The notes under the pieces are model-generated. The model ran no database searches. It was not told the origin of the DNA and worked only from the letters and a program-made list of their open reading frames with translations. A DNA stretch of 64,000 nt from Desulfobacteraceae bacterium (GTDB lineage: Bacteria; Desulfobacterota; Desulfobacteria; Desulfobacterales; Desulfobacteraceae). A program made the translations under genes and the position numbers. Location of the stretch: assembly GCA_016743945.1 (NCBI GenBank), contig JADGFI010000009.1, positions 1-64,000 of the forward strand, read 5' to 3'. Of this stretch, positions 35,878 to 44,678 are shown piece after piece. Position 1 is the stretch's first letter. Each line of letters opens with the position of its first letter.

Positions 35878-37863
35878 TTACATTCCCTTTAAGCCATTAA
35901 TCAAATCTTTTGCCGTTGCGGCGGCATCATTTAACAGCAGTATTGTTTTCTGATTCTCATATAAACTGTTATTTACCCCGGAATACCCTGGTTTTGCATC
36001 AAAATTGCAAACAATTATTTTTTTTGCATCCTGGGCCAGAAGGATTGGCATCCCGGAAATCGGAGTGCCTTCTGTCTCCATGGCCGAAGGGTTTACCACG
36101 TCACAGGCACCAAAGACAAGGACGGCGTCTGTTTGTGAAAATTCAGAATTGATTTCATCCATCTCGTAAAGCTTTTCATAATCAACTTCTGCTTCAGCAA
36201 GAAGAACATTCATGTGCCCGGGCATTCTTCCGGCAACGGGATGAATGGCAAATTTAACCTGTGCCCCCATTGATTCAAGAAGATTTGCAAGCGCGATCAC
36301 TTTAAACTGTGCCTGTGCCAGTGCCATGCCATAGCCGGGGATAATAATCACTTTTTTGGCGGATGACAATGTTGTTATGGCTGAGTTCAAAAGGTCCTTG
36401 GAGACGTCTTGACTTGAAGATTCTTCATTGGCAGGGCTTGCCTCTGACAGATTTTCAAGCAATTGCTGGATTGTTTCTTTGGCATTTCCAAGAAGCATAA
36501 CTGTATTATCGTTTTCATACAAAGAATTTTTAACCCCGGAGTATCCGGGTTTGTCATCCAGGTTACAGCACACCACATGCTTTGATTCATGGGCGAGCAA
36601 AATCGGCATGCCGGATATGGGTGATCCGTCCGTTTCTATGGCTGCTGGATTCACCACATCACAGGCCCCGATAACCAGGCATAAATCCGTGTCTTTAAAT
36701 TCAGGATTGATGGCATCCATTTCTTCGAGCAGATCATAGTCAACGCCTGCTTCTGCAAGAAGAACATTCATGTGGCCCGGCATTCTGCCGGCAACCGGAT
36801 GAATGGCAAATTTTACAGTTTTACCCATGGCCTGCATTTTATTGGAAAAATCAATCACTTCGAATTGTGCCTGGGCCACGGCCATGCCATAGCCGGGAAC
36901 AATAATGACCGTGTCTGCATTGCGGGCTATTTCAACCGCTTTTTGAAGATCATTTTTTTCAATGTCTTGTCCCTGAATTTGTTTTTCAACAAGATTTGCA
37001 ACTTTGGGTTGCTCCTGGTTCACTGCTGGCTTCCGTCGGGGTTGTTCAATGGGGATAAAAACCCGAAAAAGACTGCGATTCATTCCCGTGCACATGACGT
37101 GGGTCAGTATGGATCCTGAAGCCGCCACTGTGGCGCCACAGGAAATCAACAGCTTGTTTTCGATAATCATGCCGCATAACGCAGCAGCCAGTCCTGCCGT
37201 TGCATTTAAGAATGAAATAACAACGGGCATGTCTGCTCCACCAATACGAATGGAAAAAATAACACCAAACAAAATTGATAATAAAATGATGGAGATATAA
37301 AGGAATATCCGGGTGCCCATGGGAGCAAACACTGCTGCAATGATCAGCAGAATAATGGCGGCAAGGTTTGCCATGAGCAGCACGGTGTGTTTGGGAAGTA
37401 TTGTCGGAGCCGGCTTCAGCGTGTTTGACAATTTTCCGCCAGCAATCATGCTGCCGCTGAAGGTCAATGATCCAATGGCAAGGCCCAGGAGGCCGGAAAT
37501 TTCATTCGTCATTCCAAGGTGCTGGGATCCGCGCATGAGTTCGGCAAGGGAAAGACAAAAAGCGGCAACCCCTCCGGCACCATGCTGAAAGGCAACCATG
37601 GCCGGAATCTGAATCATGGTGATTTTTCTGGACACCCAATATCCTGCCCCGGAGCCGATCACAAGGGATAATAACACAATACCGGGATACAAGGTTCCGT
37701 TTCGATATATAACCAGGCCTGCTGCACAGGTCAATGCAAAAGCCGCCGTAAGGTTACCGTATTTTGCCCTGTGGGGCCAGTGAAACAGCCAGAATCCCAG
37801 TATGAGGATGCCGATTACACAAAAATCAAGGAACAGGTTCATGGAAGAGTATGTTTCAATCAT
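35878..37863 (-). CDS. pntB: proton-translocating transhydrogenase beta subunit with duplicated domain III
   Basis: Beta subunit of NAD(P) transhydrogenase. Residues about 1-275 are the membrane domain II (HGAGGVAAF, SIRIGGADMPVVISFLN, VMCTGMNRS). Two tandem copies of the nucleotide-binding domain III follow, at about 304-474 and 489-661, each with PGYGMAxAQAQF, FAIHPVAGRMPGHMNVLLAEA and GACDVVNP. The usual protein (about 460 aa) has one copy. In both copies the KRS triplet that binds the NADP 2'-phosphate in E. coli PntB is replaced (CNLDDK at 433-438, CNFDAK at 619-624), suggesting altered nucleotide specificity. The ATG overlaps the pntAB stop. The operon continues upstream with tpa and xsc. 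Confidence 0.88.
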   Translation of the reverse strand: MIETYSSMNLFLDFCVIGILILGFWLFHWPHRAKYGNLTAAFALTCAAGLVIYRNGTLYPGIVLLSLVIGSGAGYWVSRKITMIQIPAMVAFQHGAGGVAAFCLSLAELMRGSQHLGMTNEISGLLGLAIGSLTFSGSMIAGGKLSNTLKPAPTILPKHTVLLMANLAAIILLIIAAVFAPMGTRIFLYISIILLSILFGVIFSIRIGGADMPVVISFLNATAGLAAALCGMIIENKLLISCGATVAASGSILTHVMCTGMNRSLFRVFIPIEQPRRKPAVNQEQPKVANLVEKQIQGQDIEKNDLQKAVEIARNADTVIIVPGYGMAVAQAQFEVIDFSNKMQAMGKTVKFAIHPVAGRMPGHMNVLLAEAGVDYDLLEEMDAINPEFKDTDLCLVIGACDVVNPAAIETDGSPISGMPILLAHESKHVVCCNLDDKPGYSGVKNSLYENDNTVMLLGNAKETIQQLLENLSEASPANEESSSQDVSKDLLNSAITTLSSAKKVIIIPGYGMALAQAQFKVIALANLLESMGAQVKFAIHPVAGRMPGHMNVLLAEAEVDYEKLYEMDEINSEFSQTDAVLVFGACDVVNPSAMETEGTPISGMPILLAQDAKKIIVCNFDAKPGYSGVNNSLYENQKTILLLNDAAATAKDLINGLKGM

Positions 37864-38159
37864 GATTTTTTTATCCCCCCTTGTTTTTTCTTGAACAGTC
37901 TCAACATCCTGTCTGTAATTGCAAATCCTCCCACAAGGTTAAAAGACGCCATGACAAAGGCAATAGATCCTATTACCTGCGCTGTCGGGGTTGATGCGAC
38001 GGAAAAAAGAATCAAAACGCCTAGTATGGTTACAGCAGAGATGGCATTGGTCATGGACATCAAAGGTGTATGAAGCAATGTGGGTATCCTGGAAATCAAA
38101 ACATATCCCACCACAAATGAAAACAAGAATACCCCGGCCATCAATAAAAGATTTGTCAT
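37860..38159 (-). CDS. pntAB: transhydrogenase alpha subunit, membrane part PntAB
   Basis: A 99-residue membrane protein forming the alpha-chain part of domain II in three-gene transhydrogenases. Three hydrophobic helices and typical segments (SRIPTLLHTPLMSMTNAISAVTILG, GGFAITDRML) are visible. It lies between the soluble subunit gene (165-base gap) and the beta subunit gene (4-base overlap). Confidence 0.9.
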   Translation of the reverse strand: MTNLLLMAGVFLFSFVVGYVLISRIPTLLHTPLMSMTNAISAVTILGVLILFSVASTPTAQVIGSIAFVMASFNLVGGFAITDRMLRLFKKKQGGIKKS

Positions 38160-38214
38160 TGGTTTACTCCCCCCAATTTTTAAGTCAACTTTCGAATACA
38201 GGTCCTTATAAAAG

Positions 38215-38290
38215 GGGGTCAGACTTGCTTGTCTTTATCAATACGGTATCAGTTAAACTGATAAAAACTGAACTATTGCAAGGTGACCCC
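38215..38290. repeat. REP-like palindromic element, copy 1
   Basis: Arms GGGGTCA (38215-38221) and TGACCCC (38284-38290), extended by TTGC/GCAA, enclose an inner inverted repeat TATCAGTT/AACTGATA. It sits in the 165-base gap between the two transhydrogenase alpha genes. Another element with the same outer arms lies at 50218-50262. The arrangement resembles repetitive extragenic palindromes or a small MITE. Confidence 0.5.
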
Positions 38291-38323
38291 ACTCAAATTT
38301 GTCAACTTAAAATGTTAATTTTT

Positions 38324-39490
38324 TTAAATATTACTCAGCCCCATGGCCTTTAGAGCGCCTTCGTGATAAAGTTTACCTTTGTGGGTCACAAGAGCGCCTT
38401 TGATGATTTCATCTGTCATGTCAAATTCACTTGACCCTTCTTTGTACAGGTTCTCAACAAAATAATACAAATTATTGGCATAGAGCCAGGAAGAATGAAC
38501 AGGCAAAGATCCGGGTATATTTTTAATGCCACAGATGTAGACGCCGTTATGAACAGTCTCTTTTCCAGGGTCTGTCATCTCACAATTACCTCCCTGGTCA
38601 ATGGATACATCAACAATAGCAGAACCGGGTTTCATTGTTTCAACCATCTGGCGGGTAATCAATTTCGGTGCAATTTCCCCCGGGACAAGGGCGCAGAGAA
38701 TAATAATATCGGATTGAGCAACCAGAGGTGCCAATGCTTCTCTTTCTTTTTCAAGCCATTCTTCGGGAAGTGCTTTGGCATAGCCGCCTTTTCCAATGGC
38801 CAGATCGGCCGGTGCATCAAACCCCGCCGTTTTGACGCCTAAACTTTCGGCCTCTTTTCTCGCATCCGGCCGGATATCAATCGCAGTGACAATCCCCCCC
38901 AGCCGTTTGCCTGTTGCAACGGCCTGAAGCCCAACAACCCCGGTGCCGATCACCAAAATTTTAGCCGGTTTTATCATTCCAATGGAGGTACCGACCATGG
39001 GAATGAATTTTGGGAAATTAGCCGCCGCAATAATGATGGCCTTATAGCCGGTGATGGCACTCATGGATGTCAAGGGGTCCATGCGCTGGGCCTTTGAAAT
39101 CCTGGGGATTCCGTCCATTGTGAATGTCGTGATGTTTTTATCCTGCATTTTTTTTACATCATCGTGATTTGAAGGGGCTGCCGGGTGGATAAATGTAATA
39201 AGGACCTGGTTTTCCTTTAACATGTCGATTTCATGTTTGTTAAACTGCTCATTGAACAAGGGTTCCTTGACCTTTAAAATAATATCTGATTTGTCAAAAA
39301 CCTCGGCGGCATCCGCTGCGATTTTTGCCCCGGCTTTAAGGTATTCATCATCACCGGTAAAGGCTCCGGCCCCGGCCTTGGTCTCGACCAATACGTCATA
39401 TCCAAGTTTCTTGAATTTTTCAATGGTTTCAGGAAGTGCAGCAACCCTGTTTTCCTTGTACATTATTTCTTTTGGTATGCCTATCAACAT
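38324..39490 (-). CDS. pntAA: transhydrogenase alpha subunit, soluble NAD-binding part PntAA
   Basis: Soluble domain I of NAD(P) transhydrogenase, 388 residues. The Rossmann site is ILVIGTGVVGLQAVA with acidic AIDIRP (NAD binding). It carries the conserved loop MDGIPRISKAQRMDPLTSMS and QGGNCEMTDPG, which identify it as PntAA rather than alanine dehydrogenase, a close relative often found next to tpa. The gene directly follows tpa on the minus strand with a 43-base gap. Whether it also substitutes for alanine dehydrogenase cannot be told from sequence. Confidence 0.88.
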   Translation of the reverse strand: MLIGIPKEIMYKENRVAALPETIEKFKKLGYDVLVETKAGAGAFTGDDEYLKAGAKIAADAAEVFDKSDIILKVKEPLFNEQFNKHEIDMLKENQVLITFIHPAAPSNHDDVKKMQDKNITTFTMDGIPRISKAQRMDPLTSMSAITGYKAIIIAAANFPKFIPMVGTSIGMIKPAKILVIGTGVVGLQAVATGKRLGGIVTAIDIRPDARKEAESLGVKTAGFDAPADLAIGKGGYAKALPEEWLEKEREALAPLVAQSDIIILCALVPGEIAPKLITRQMVETMKPGSAIVDVSIDQGGNCEMTDPGKETVHNGVYICGIKNIPGSLPVHSSWLYANNLYYFVENLYKEGSSEFDMTDEIIKGALVTHKGKLYHEGALKAMGLSNI

Positions 39491-39532
39491 GATTTGATTC
39501 CTTTATATATGAATGCGTTATTAGATATATCT

Positions 39533-40930
39533 TTAGAATGTCTTTTCAATGGCAGTTGCCACGGCAGCAACAATGGTATCCACCTGTTCTTTGGTGATGG
39601 TCAGGCAGGGGGCAAAGTTCATGACATTGTTCATTCCATTAAGGCTTGAGTTGGTTCGTCCTACAATCACCTTTTCAGCCATGACATTTCCCATGAGTTG
39701 GGCCATCTGGCCTTCGGTAATCGGTTCTTTGGTGGTTTTGTCTGTTACATACTCTATGCCTGCAAAAAGTCCCTGGCCCCTGATGTCTCCGACAACATCA
39801 TATTTTTTAAGGGTTTCCAGTTTTTCTAGCAGATAGGCACCCATTTTAACACTATTGTCCACCAAGTTTTCGTCTTCAATGATCCGTGTGCTTTCAAGGG
39901 CGGCTGTCAGTGCGGATGTGCAACCACCATAGGTGGAGATATCCCTGAAATAATTCAGCCGGGTTTCAGGATTTGTAGGATCGTTTAAGAACGTATTAAA
40001 AATTTTTTGTTTGACCACTGTGGCGGAAAGAGCCTCGTAGGAACTGGCAAGACCCTTGGCCATGGTGATGATTTCCGGATCCACGTCAAAGTGTTCATGA
40101 CCCCAGAATTTTCCGGTTCTTCCGAAACCGCAAACCACTTCATCCATGATCATCCAGATTTCGTATTTCCTGCATATTTCTTGGAGGATGGGATAGTATT
40201 CCTTGACAGGCTTTAAAATTCCGCCACCTGCTGTGATGGGTTCGACGATCAGCCCTCCGATGTTTTCCGCCCCTTCTTTGAGAATGATATCTTCCACTTT
40301 TCTGGCACACTCAATATTGCAATTGCCATAGGTTTTATCATAGGGACATCGATAGCAGGCACAGTGGGGAAATTCAATAAATCCGTCCACAAAAGGACCA
40401 AATCCCTCTTTCCTCTGGGCCTGACCCGTGGCGCTCATGGCGCCGATGGTGGTACCGTGGTAATCCCGGTCCCGGTACATGATCTTGTATTTGCCTTTTC
40501 TTGCCGGATCAATGTGGGATGCCTGACGGATAATCTTAAAAGCTTTTTCATTGGCTTCGGAGCCGGAGTTGGAAAAATAGACCTTGTCGTGGTTGGGCAG
40601 TTTTTCCAAGAGTTTTTTTGCAAATTTAATCGACGGAACATTGCCGTATACCCCTGCAAAATAGGGCATTTTTTTCATCTGAGCACAGACAGCATCTGCA
40701 ATGGAGTCCCGGCCGTAACCCACCATGACACTCCATACCCCGCCGGATGTGGCGTCCAGGTATTCGCGGCCTCTGATGTCCTTGACCACAAGACCTTTTC
40801 CCTCGACAATAATCATCTGTTCCTGGGTCTCAAAGCATTTGTGGGGCTTTAAATGATGCCAAAGAGCATCTTTGTCGCCGGCAACCATATCTTCAACATC
40901 ATATTCCAGCCAGTTTTGTTTATTTTCCAT
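39533..40930 (-). CDS. tpa: taurine:pyruvate aminotransferase
   Basis: PLP-dependent class III aminotransferase of 465 residues, converting taurine and pyruvate to sulfoacetaldehyde and alanine. Motifs: SNSGSEANEKAFKI, YRDRDYHGTT, IMDEVVCGFGRTG, and the PLP lysine in ITMAKGLASSYEAL. The assignment to taurine rests on resemblance to known Tpa and on the adjacent xsc; related enzymes use beta-alanine and other omega-amino acids. It is downstream of xsc, with a strong hairpin between the two. Confidence 0.85.
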   Translation of the reverse strand: MENKQNWLEYDVEDMVAGDKDALWHHLKPHKCFETQEQMIIVEGKGLVVKDIRGREYLDATSGGVWSVMVGYGRDSIADAVCAQMKKMPYFAGVYGNVPSIKFAKKLLEKLPNHDKVYFSNSGSEANEKAFKIIRQASHIDPARKGKYKIMYRDRDYHGTTIGAMSATGQAQRKEGFGPFVDGFIEFPHCACYRCPYDKTYGNCNIECARKVEDIILKEGAENIGGLIVEPITAGGGILKPVKEYYPILQEICRKYEIWMIMDEVVCGFGRTGKFWGHEHFDVDPEIITMAKGLASSYEALSATVVKQKIFNTFLNDPTNPETRLNYFRDISTYGGCTSALTAALESTRIIEDENLVDNSVKMGAYLLEKLETLKKYDVVGDIRGQGLFAGIEYVTDKTTKEPITEGQMAQLMGNVMAEKVIVGRTNSSLNGMNNVMNFAPCLTITKEQVDTIVAAVATAIEKTF

Positions 40931-41013
40931 GGGTGTATACTCCTTTTATGAAATTGAAACGCCGCAGCCATTGAGCAAAGAACAACTGCGGCGATGATTT
41001 TTATTGTTGCTGT

Positions 41014-41052
41014 CCTTTTCCCTTTCCGGGGCATGCCCGGAAAGGGAAAAGG
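41014..41052. other. 17-bp hairpin between xsc and tpa
   Basis: Perfect 17-bp arms (CCTTTTCCCTTTCCGGG and its complement) with loop GCATG. A second, 8-bp stem CGCCGCAG/CTGCGGCG lies at about 40961-40994. There is no T-run in either direction, so it looks like an mRNA processing or stabilising structure that could set a ratio between xsc and tpa. Confidence 0.55.
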
Positions 41053-41069
41053 ATAATTTTAATCAGCGT

Positions 41070-42848
41070 TTATTTGCCTTTCTGTGGGCACATCTCAGCC
41101 TTGTCGATCCCTGCAACAACAACCGGTGCTGTCATGGCATCACGGCGGAAGGGTTCGCCCAGTTCCATGTTGGTCAGGACCTCGATGAAGGTTGTTTTGC
41201 CTTCTTCCATCTGTGCCTTGATGGCAGCACCAAGTTTTTCGGTCAAATCTTCCATGCTTGTGGCCTGAGTCCCCTCAACACCACAGGCTTTTGCAACCTC
41301 AGCATAGTTAACATTACGGTTCAATTCTGTTCCCACAAAGTTGTCAGAATACCAGAGAGTGGAATTTCGTTTTTCAGCACCCCAGTGGTAGTTGCGGAAA
41401 ATGACCATGGTAATGGCAGGCCATTCATCACGGCCGCAGGCAGCCATTTCATTCATGGAAATACCAAAGGCACCATCTCCGGCAAACCCCACAACCGGTA
41501 CATCGGGCTGGGCAATTTTTGCGCCCAAAATTGCGGGAAAACCGTATCCGCAAGGTCCGAACATGCCGGGTGCCAGATATTTGCGGCCCTGTTCAAAACT
41601 CGGATAGGCAGCACCGAGAGCACACGAATTACCAATATCTGCAGAAATGATGGCGTTTTCAGGAAGGGCCACTTTGATGGCGCGCCATGCCATGCGCGCG
41701 GTGATTTTATCCGGATCCTGTTTGCGGGCACGCGCGTTCCAGGTTGTTCCTTCATCATCTGCTTCATGATCCATGCCGGCCAGTTGTGTTGCCCAGTCTG
41801 ATTTAATTTTTGCAATGGTTGCTCTACGCGCTTCACGGTCAGTATTCCCGGCCGTATCACTCAACTGAGCCAGAATGCCGTTGGCCACTTTTTTGGCGTC
41901 ACCCACAATACCGACGGTGACCTTTTTGGTCAGGCCGATGCGGTCCGCATTGATGTCAACCTGGATGACGGCGGCTTTTGTCGGCCAATAGTCAATGCCA
42001 TAGCCGGGCAGGGTTGAAAAAGGGTTTAACCGGGTGCCAAGGGCCAAGACAACGTCAGCCTTGGCAATCAGTTCCATGGCAGCTTTGGACCCATTGTATC
42101 CCAGGGTTCCGGTGAACATGGGATGGCTTCCCGGGAAGGCATCATTATGCTGGTAACCGCAGCAGACCGGTGCATCCAGGCGTTCTGCCAATGCCATTGA
42201 ATCCTTGATGGCGCCGCCGATCACAACACCGCCGCCATTGAGAATAACAGGAAATTTTGCATCGGACAAAAGCTGGGCTGCACGGGCAACGGATTCTGTG
42301 CCGCCGGAAGGCAACTCAATATCCACAACCACGGGCAGTTCAATGTCAATCACCTGGGTCCAGAAGTCACGGGGTACGTTGATCTGGGCAGGAGCGGAAG
42401 CCCGTTTTGCCTTGGTGATAACCCGGTTGAGAACCTCGGCCATGCGGGAGGGATGAAGCACTTCTTCCTGGTACGCCACCATGTCTTCGAACACAGACAT
42501 CTGGGGAACTTCCTGGAATCCGCCCTGGCCCATGGACATGTTTGCGGCCTGTGGAGTGACCAGCAACAGCGGGGTGTGATTCCAGTATGCTGTTTTTACG
42601 GCTGTAACAAAATTGGTGATGCCGGGGCCGTTCTGGGCCACCATCATGGACATTCTGCCCGAGGCCCGGGTGTAACCGTCTGCCATGGTACCGGCATTGC
42701 CTTCATGCCCGCAGTCCCAAAAAGAAATACCGGCCTTGGGAAACAGGTCGGAAATCGGCATCATTGCTGATCCAATAATACCAAATGCGTCTTCAATTCC
42801 ATGCATCTGGAGAACTTTTACAAAGGCTTCTTCTGTGGTCATCTTCAT
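41070..42848 (-). CDS. xsc: sulfoacetaldehyde acetyltransferase
   Basis: Thiamine-diphosphate enzyme cleaving sulfoacetaldehyde with phosphate to acetyl phosphate and sulfite. 592 residues, typical of Xsc. Motifs: N-terminal DAFGIIGSAMMPISDLFPKAG, HEGNAGTMADGY (ThDP catalytic Glu), GNSCALGAAYPSF, GDGAFGISMNEMAA (ThDP/Mg site) and FRNYHWGAEKRNSTLWY. The first gene of the minus-strand operon that continues with tpa and the transhydrogenase. In a sulfate reducer the sulfite could feed respiration. Confidence 0.93.
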   Translation of the reverse strand: MKMTTEEAFVKVLQMHGIEDAFGIIGSAMMPISDLFPKAGISFWDCGHEGNAGTMADGYTRASGRMSMMVAQNGPGITNFVTAVKTAYWNHTPLLLVTPQAANMSMGQGGFQEVPQMSVFEDMVAYQEEVLHPSRMAEVLNRVITKAKRASAPAQINVPRDFWTQVIDIELPVVVDIELPSGGTESVARAAQLLSDAKFPVILNGGGVVIGGAIKDSMALAERLDAPVCCGYQHNDAFPGSHPMFTGTLGYNGSKAAMELIAKADVVLALGTRLNPFSTLPGYGIDYWPTKAAVIQVDINADRIGLTKKVTVGIVGDAKKVANGILAQLSDTAGNTDREARRATIAKIKSDWATQLAGMDHEADDEGTTWNARARKQDPDKITARMAWRAIKVALPENAIISADIGNSCALGAAYPSFEQGRKYLAPGMFGPCGYGFPAILGAKIAQPDVPVVGFAGDGAFGISMNEMAACGRDEWPAITMVIFRNYHWGAEKRNSTLWYSDNFVGTELNRNVNYAEVAKACGVEGTQATSMEDLTEKLGAAIKAQMEEGKTTFIEVLTNMELGEPFRRDAMTAPVVVAGIDKAEMCPQKGK

Positions 42849-42940
42849 TATATACTTCCTCCATCTTCTAATGTTTTCCCCTGTTGTTTCAGAGGCTCGA
42901 AATACCCGTCGTTCTTAATATGGATATTGTTTCCATGCTT

Positions 42941-42960
42941 CTGATATCTGATATATCAAA
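42941..42960. promoter_or_regulatory. palindromic operator in the xsc promoter
   Basis: TGATATATCA (42949-42958) is a perfect 10-bp palindrome, next to a second GATATC. It covers the likely -10 (TATATC, 42955-42950) of a minus-strand promoter whose -35 is TTGACA (complement of 42972-42977). The extended form TTTGATATATCAG recurs at 56829. It is a likely target of the adjacent GntR regulator. Confidence 0.6.
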
Positions 42961-43059
42961 CATTAAATATCTGTCAAGATTTTTTTTATCTTTTTTTAAA
43001 AAATCCGGTCAAAAAAAAAACTACTCTTCATCGGGGAGGATAAGGAGGTGCATTTGTCC

Positions 43060-43088
43060 TTGACAAATATTTGATATCTGATATTTTA
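43060..43088 (+). promoter_or_regulatory. gntR promoter with overlapping operator
   Basis: TTGACA (43060-43065) and TATTTT (43082-43087) with a 16-base spacer form the plus-strand promoter. Between them TTGATATCTGATAT (43071-43084) resembles the operator in the divergent xsc promoter, consistent with autorepression. Confidence 0.5.
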
Positions 43089-43197
43089 GATGTCTGCGCA
43101 CAATCACTATTATTTGAGACTATCCATTCTCTTTGAACATGAATTAAAATCCTATGACGATCAAAACCATAAGGCTTTAACAAAAAGGAAACGTTAG

Positions 43198-43863
43198 ATG
43201 AAGACCCTGTTGAATGTTTCACCGCTCAGCGAGCAGGTATACGAGTATTTACGAAAGCAAATGAATCTTGGGGTTCTTGTTCCGGGTTCAACCATTAACA
43301 TGGGAGAACTTTCAAAGCACCTGGGCGTCAGCAAAACCCCTCTCAGAGATGCTTTGATTCTTCTTGAAACAGAAGGATTTGTCACCATCCTGCCACGCCG
43401 GGGGATCAAGGTGAACACCTTGACATTGTTGGATGTGAAATATTCTTATAATGCCATCGCCATTATTGAAGCTTCGATTGTTACAGATTTTTTTGACCGT
43501 TTCAAGCCGTCACATTTCCTGAAGCTTGAAGAACTCAATGAAAAAATGATCTCGGATATCAGCAAAGGAGAATTTGAAACGCTTTTTAAAGCAAACCTCA
43601 AATTTCATGATATTTATATTGATCTTTCTGATAATATTTTCTTAAAAAAATTCATGCTGCCTATTAAACAAAGGCTCTACGATTTTCCGGGACAAAACTT
43701 TATAAAAAAATGGGAAATTCGGAACTGTGCGGAACATACAAAATTAATCAATTTGTTAAAACAGGGTGAGCCCGAACGAGCAGCAAGGGTATTAAGAAAA
43801 GAACACTGGTCTTTTGAACACCAGAAACAATACATCAAACAATTTTATAACATGGAACTTTAA
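43198..43863 (+). CDS. GntR family (FCD) transcriptional regulator
   Basis: A 221-residue regulator. The N-terminal winged helix includes VYEYLRKQMNLGVLVPGS and LSKHLGVSKTPLRDALILLETEGFV; the C-terminal FCD-type all-helical ligand domain covers residues about 80-215. It diverges from xsc, sharing a 350-base intergenic region with paired palindromes. It is the prime candidate regulator of the taurine operon; most taurine clusters use a MocR-type TauR instead, so this would be a different regulator type. Confidence 0.85.
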   Translation: MKTLLNVSPLSEQVYEYLRKQMNLGVLVPGSTINMGELSKHLGVSKTPLRDALILLETEGFVTILPRRGIKVNTLTLLDVKYSYNAIAIIEASIVTDFFDRFKPSHFLKLEELNEKMISDISKGEFETLFKANLKFHDIYIDLSDNIFLKKFMLPIKQRLYDFPGQNFIKKWEIRNCAEHTKLINLLKQGEPERAARVLRKEHWSFEHQKQYIKQFYNMEL

Positions 43864-43984
43864 AAACAGGGTTGGCCCTCCGTTTTACCATTTTAATTTA
43901 AAGTGACGATTTTTTTGTTCTGTATCCTTTTTTTCAGCCCATCTGCCTCTTTTTTTGGGGTCTGAACGGTTATATTGGATAAAA

Positions 43985-44271
43985 TTTAGATCGAGGGGTT
44001 ACTCCATGTCCGATACGTTCAAAACTCAGTCTGTTTTTTGCCGGCTATGGTTTTGCCATTACCGCCACCATTATCGGGTCGGTTACGACTCCAGATTTTT
44101 CCTAATCGTAAGCAGGAAAAATTGGAGTCTTTTGTTCTGGAAAAAATGCAACCGGGAACTGAAGCGCGAACACATCAAGGGTATCAACAATATTTTCACC
44201 AGTTTAAAAATCTTTTAACTCTCCCAGAACCAGATAATGGGGATTTTTTTTCATATTCCAGTCTTTAAAAT
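43985..44271 (+). pseudogene. small membrane-protein gene with two frame breaks
   Basis: ATG 43985 reads MSDTFKTQSVF; after one base at a T-run (44034-44039) a second frame gives FAGYGFAITATIIGSVTTPDF, and after another base at a T-run near 44100 a third frame gives PNRKQEKLESFVLEKMQPGTE and runs to a stop at 44271. Together this looks like a small membrane protein of about 90 residues broken by two single-base homopolymer changes, either decay or sequencing error. No family recognised. Confidence 0.35.
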
Positions 44272-44577
44272 CCTCTTTTTTTATATCCATTGAATAGAAT
44301 TTAAATCATTCATAAATTCATTCTATGTCTGTACCGATATTTACAATAATCATGCCCATGTTTTCCATCCCGGATTTTGGATTCATTGGCTGATAAAAGA
44401 GCAGATGTTCTTGATAAAAAAATATTGTCCTGGACACCATTTTCATTGACCTTGTCTGTTTTTTCCCCTTTAATGACAAAGAAAAAAGTAATGGTGAAAA
44501 AATAATGGTGAAAAATAAATGAAGTTTTTATTCCATGCATGTTCCATCAACAAAAGGTTCATAAACAAATATTTTTT

Positions 44578-44605
44578 ATGCCAGGCCTTTGCAAAGGCCT
44601 GGCAT
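44578..44605. repeat. 28-bp perfect palindrome
   Basis: ATGCCAGGCCTTTG followed directly by its complement CAAAGGCCTGGCAT. Runs of T lie on the left only, so it is not a standard terminator in either direction. It is 74 bases before the radical SAM gene. The rest of 44272-44678 shows no recognisable gene. Confidence 0.6.
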
Positions 44606-44678
44606 ATATTGCGTGCCCCGGAAAGCTGCGCACGCAAAAGCCCAAAAGGACAAACAATTAAAATACAGAGGTTTTTCA

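Noticed and set aside
38324..39490. Alanine dehydrogenase, as expected beside tpa
   Set aside because: The conserved RISKAQRMDPLTSMS and QGGNCEMTDPG segments and the following pntAB and pntB genes identify the soluble transhydrogenase subunit.
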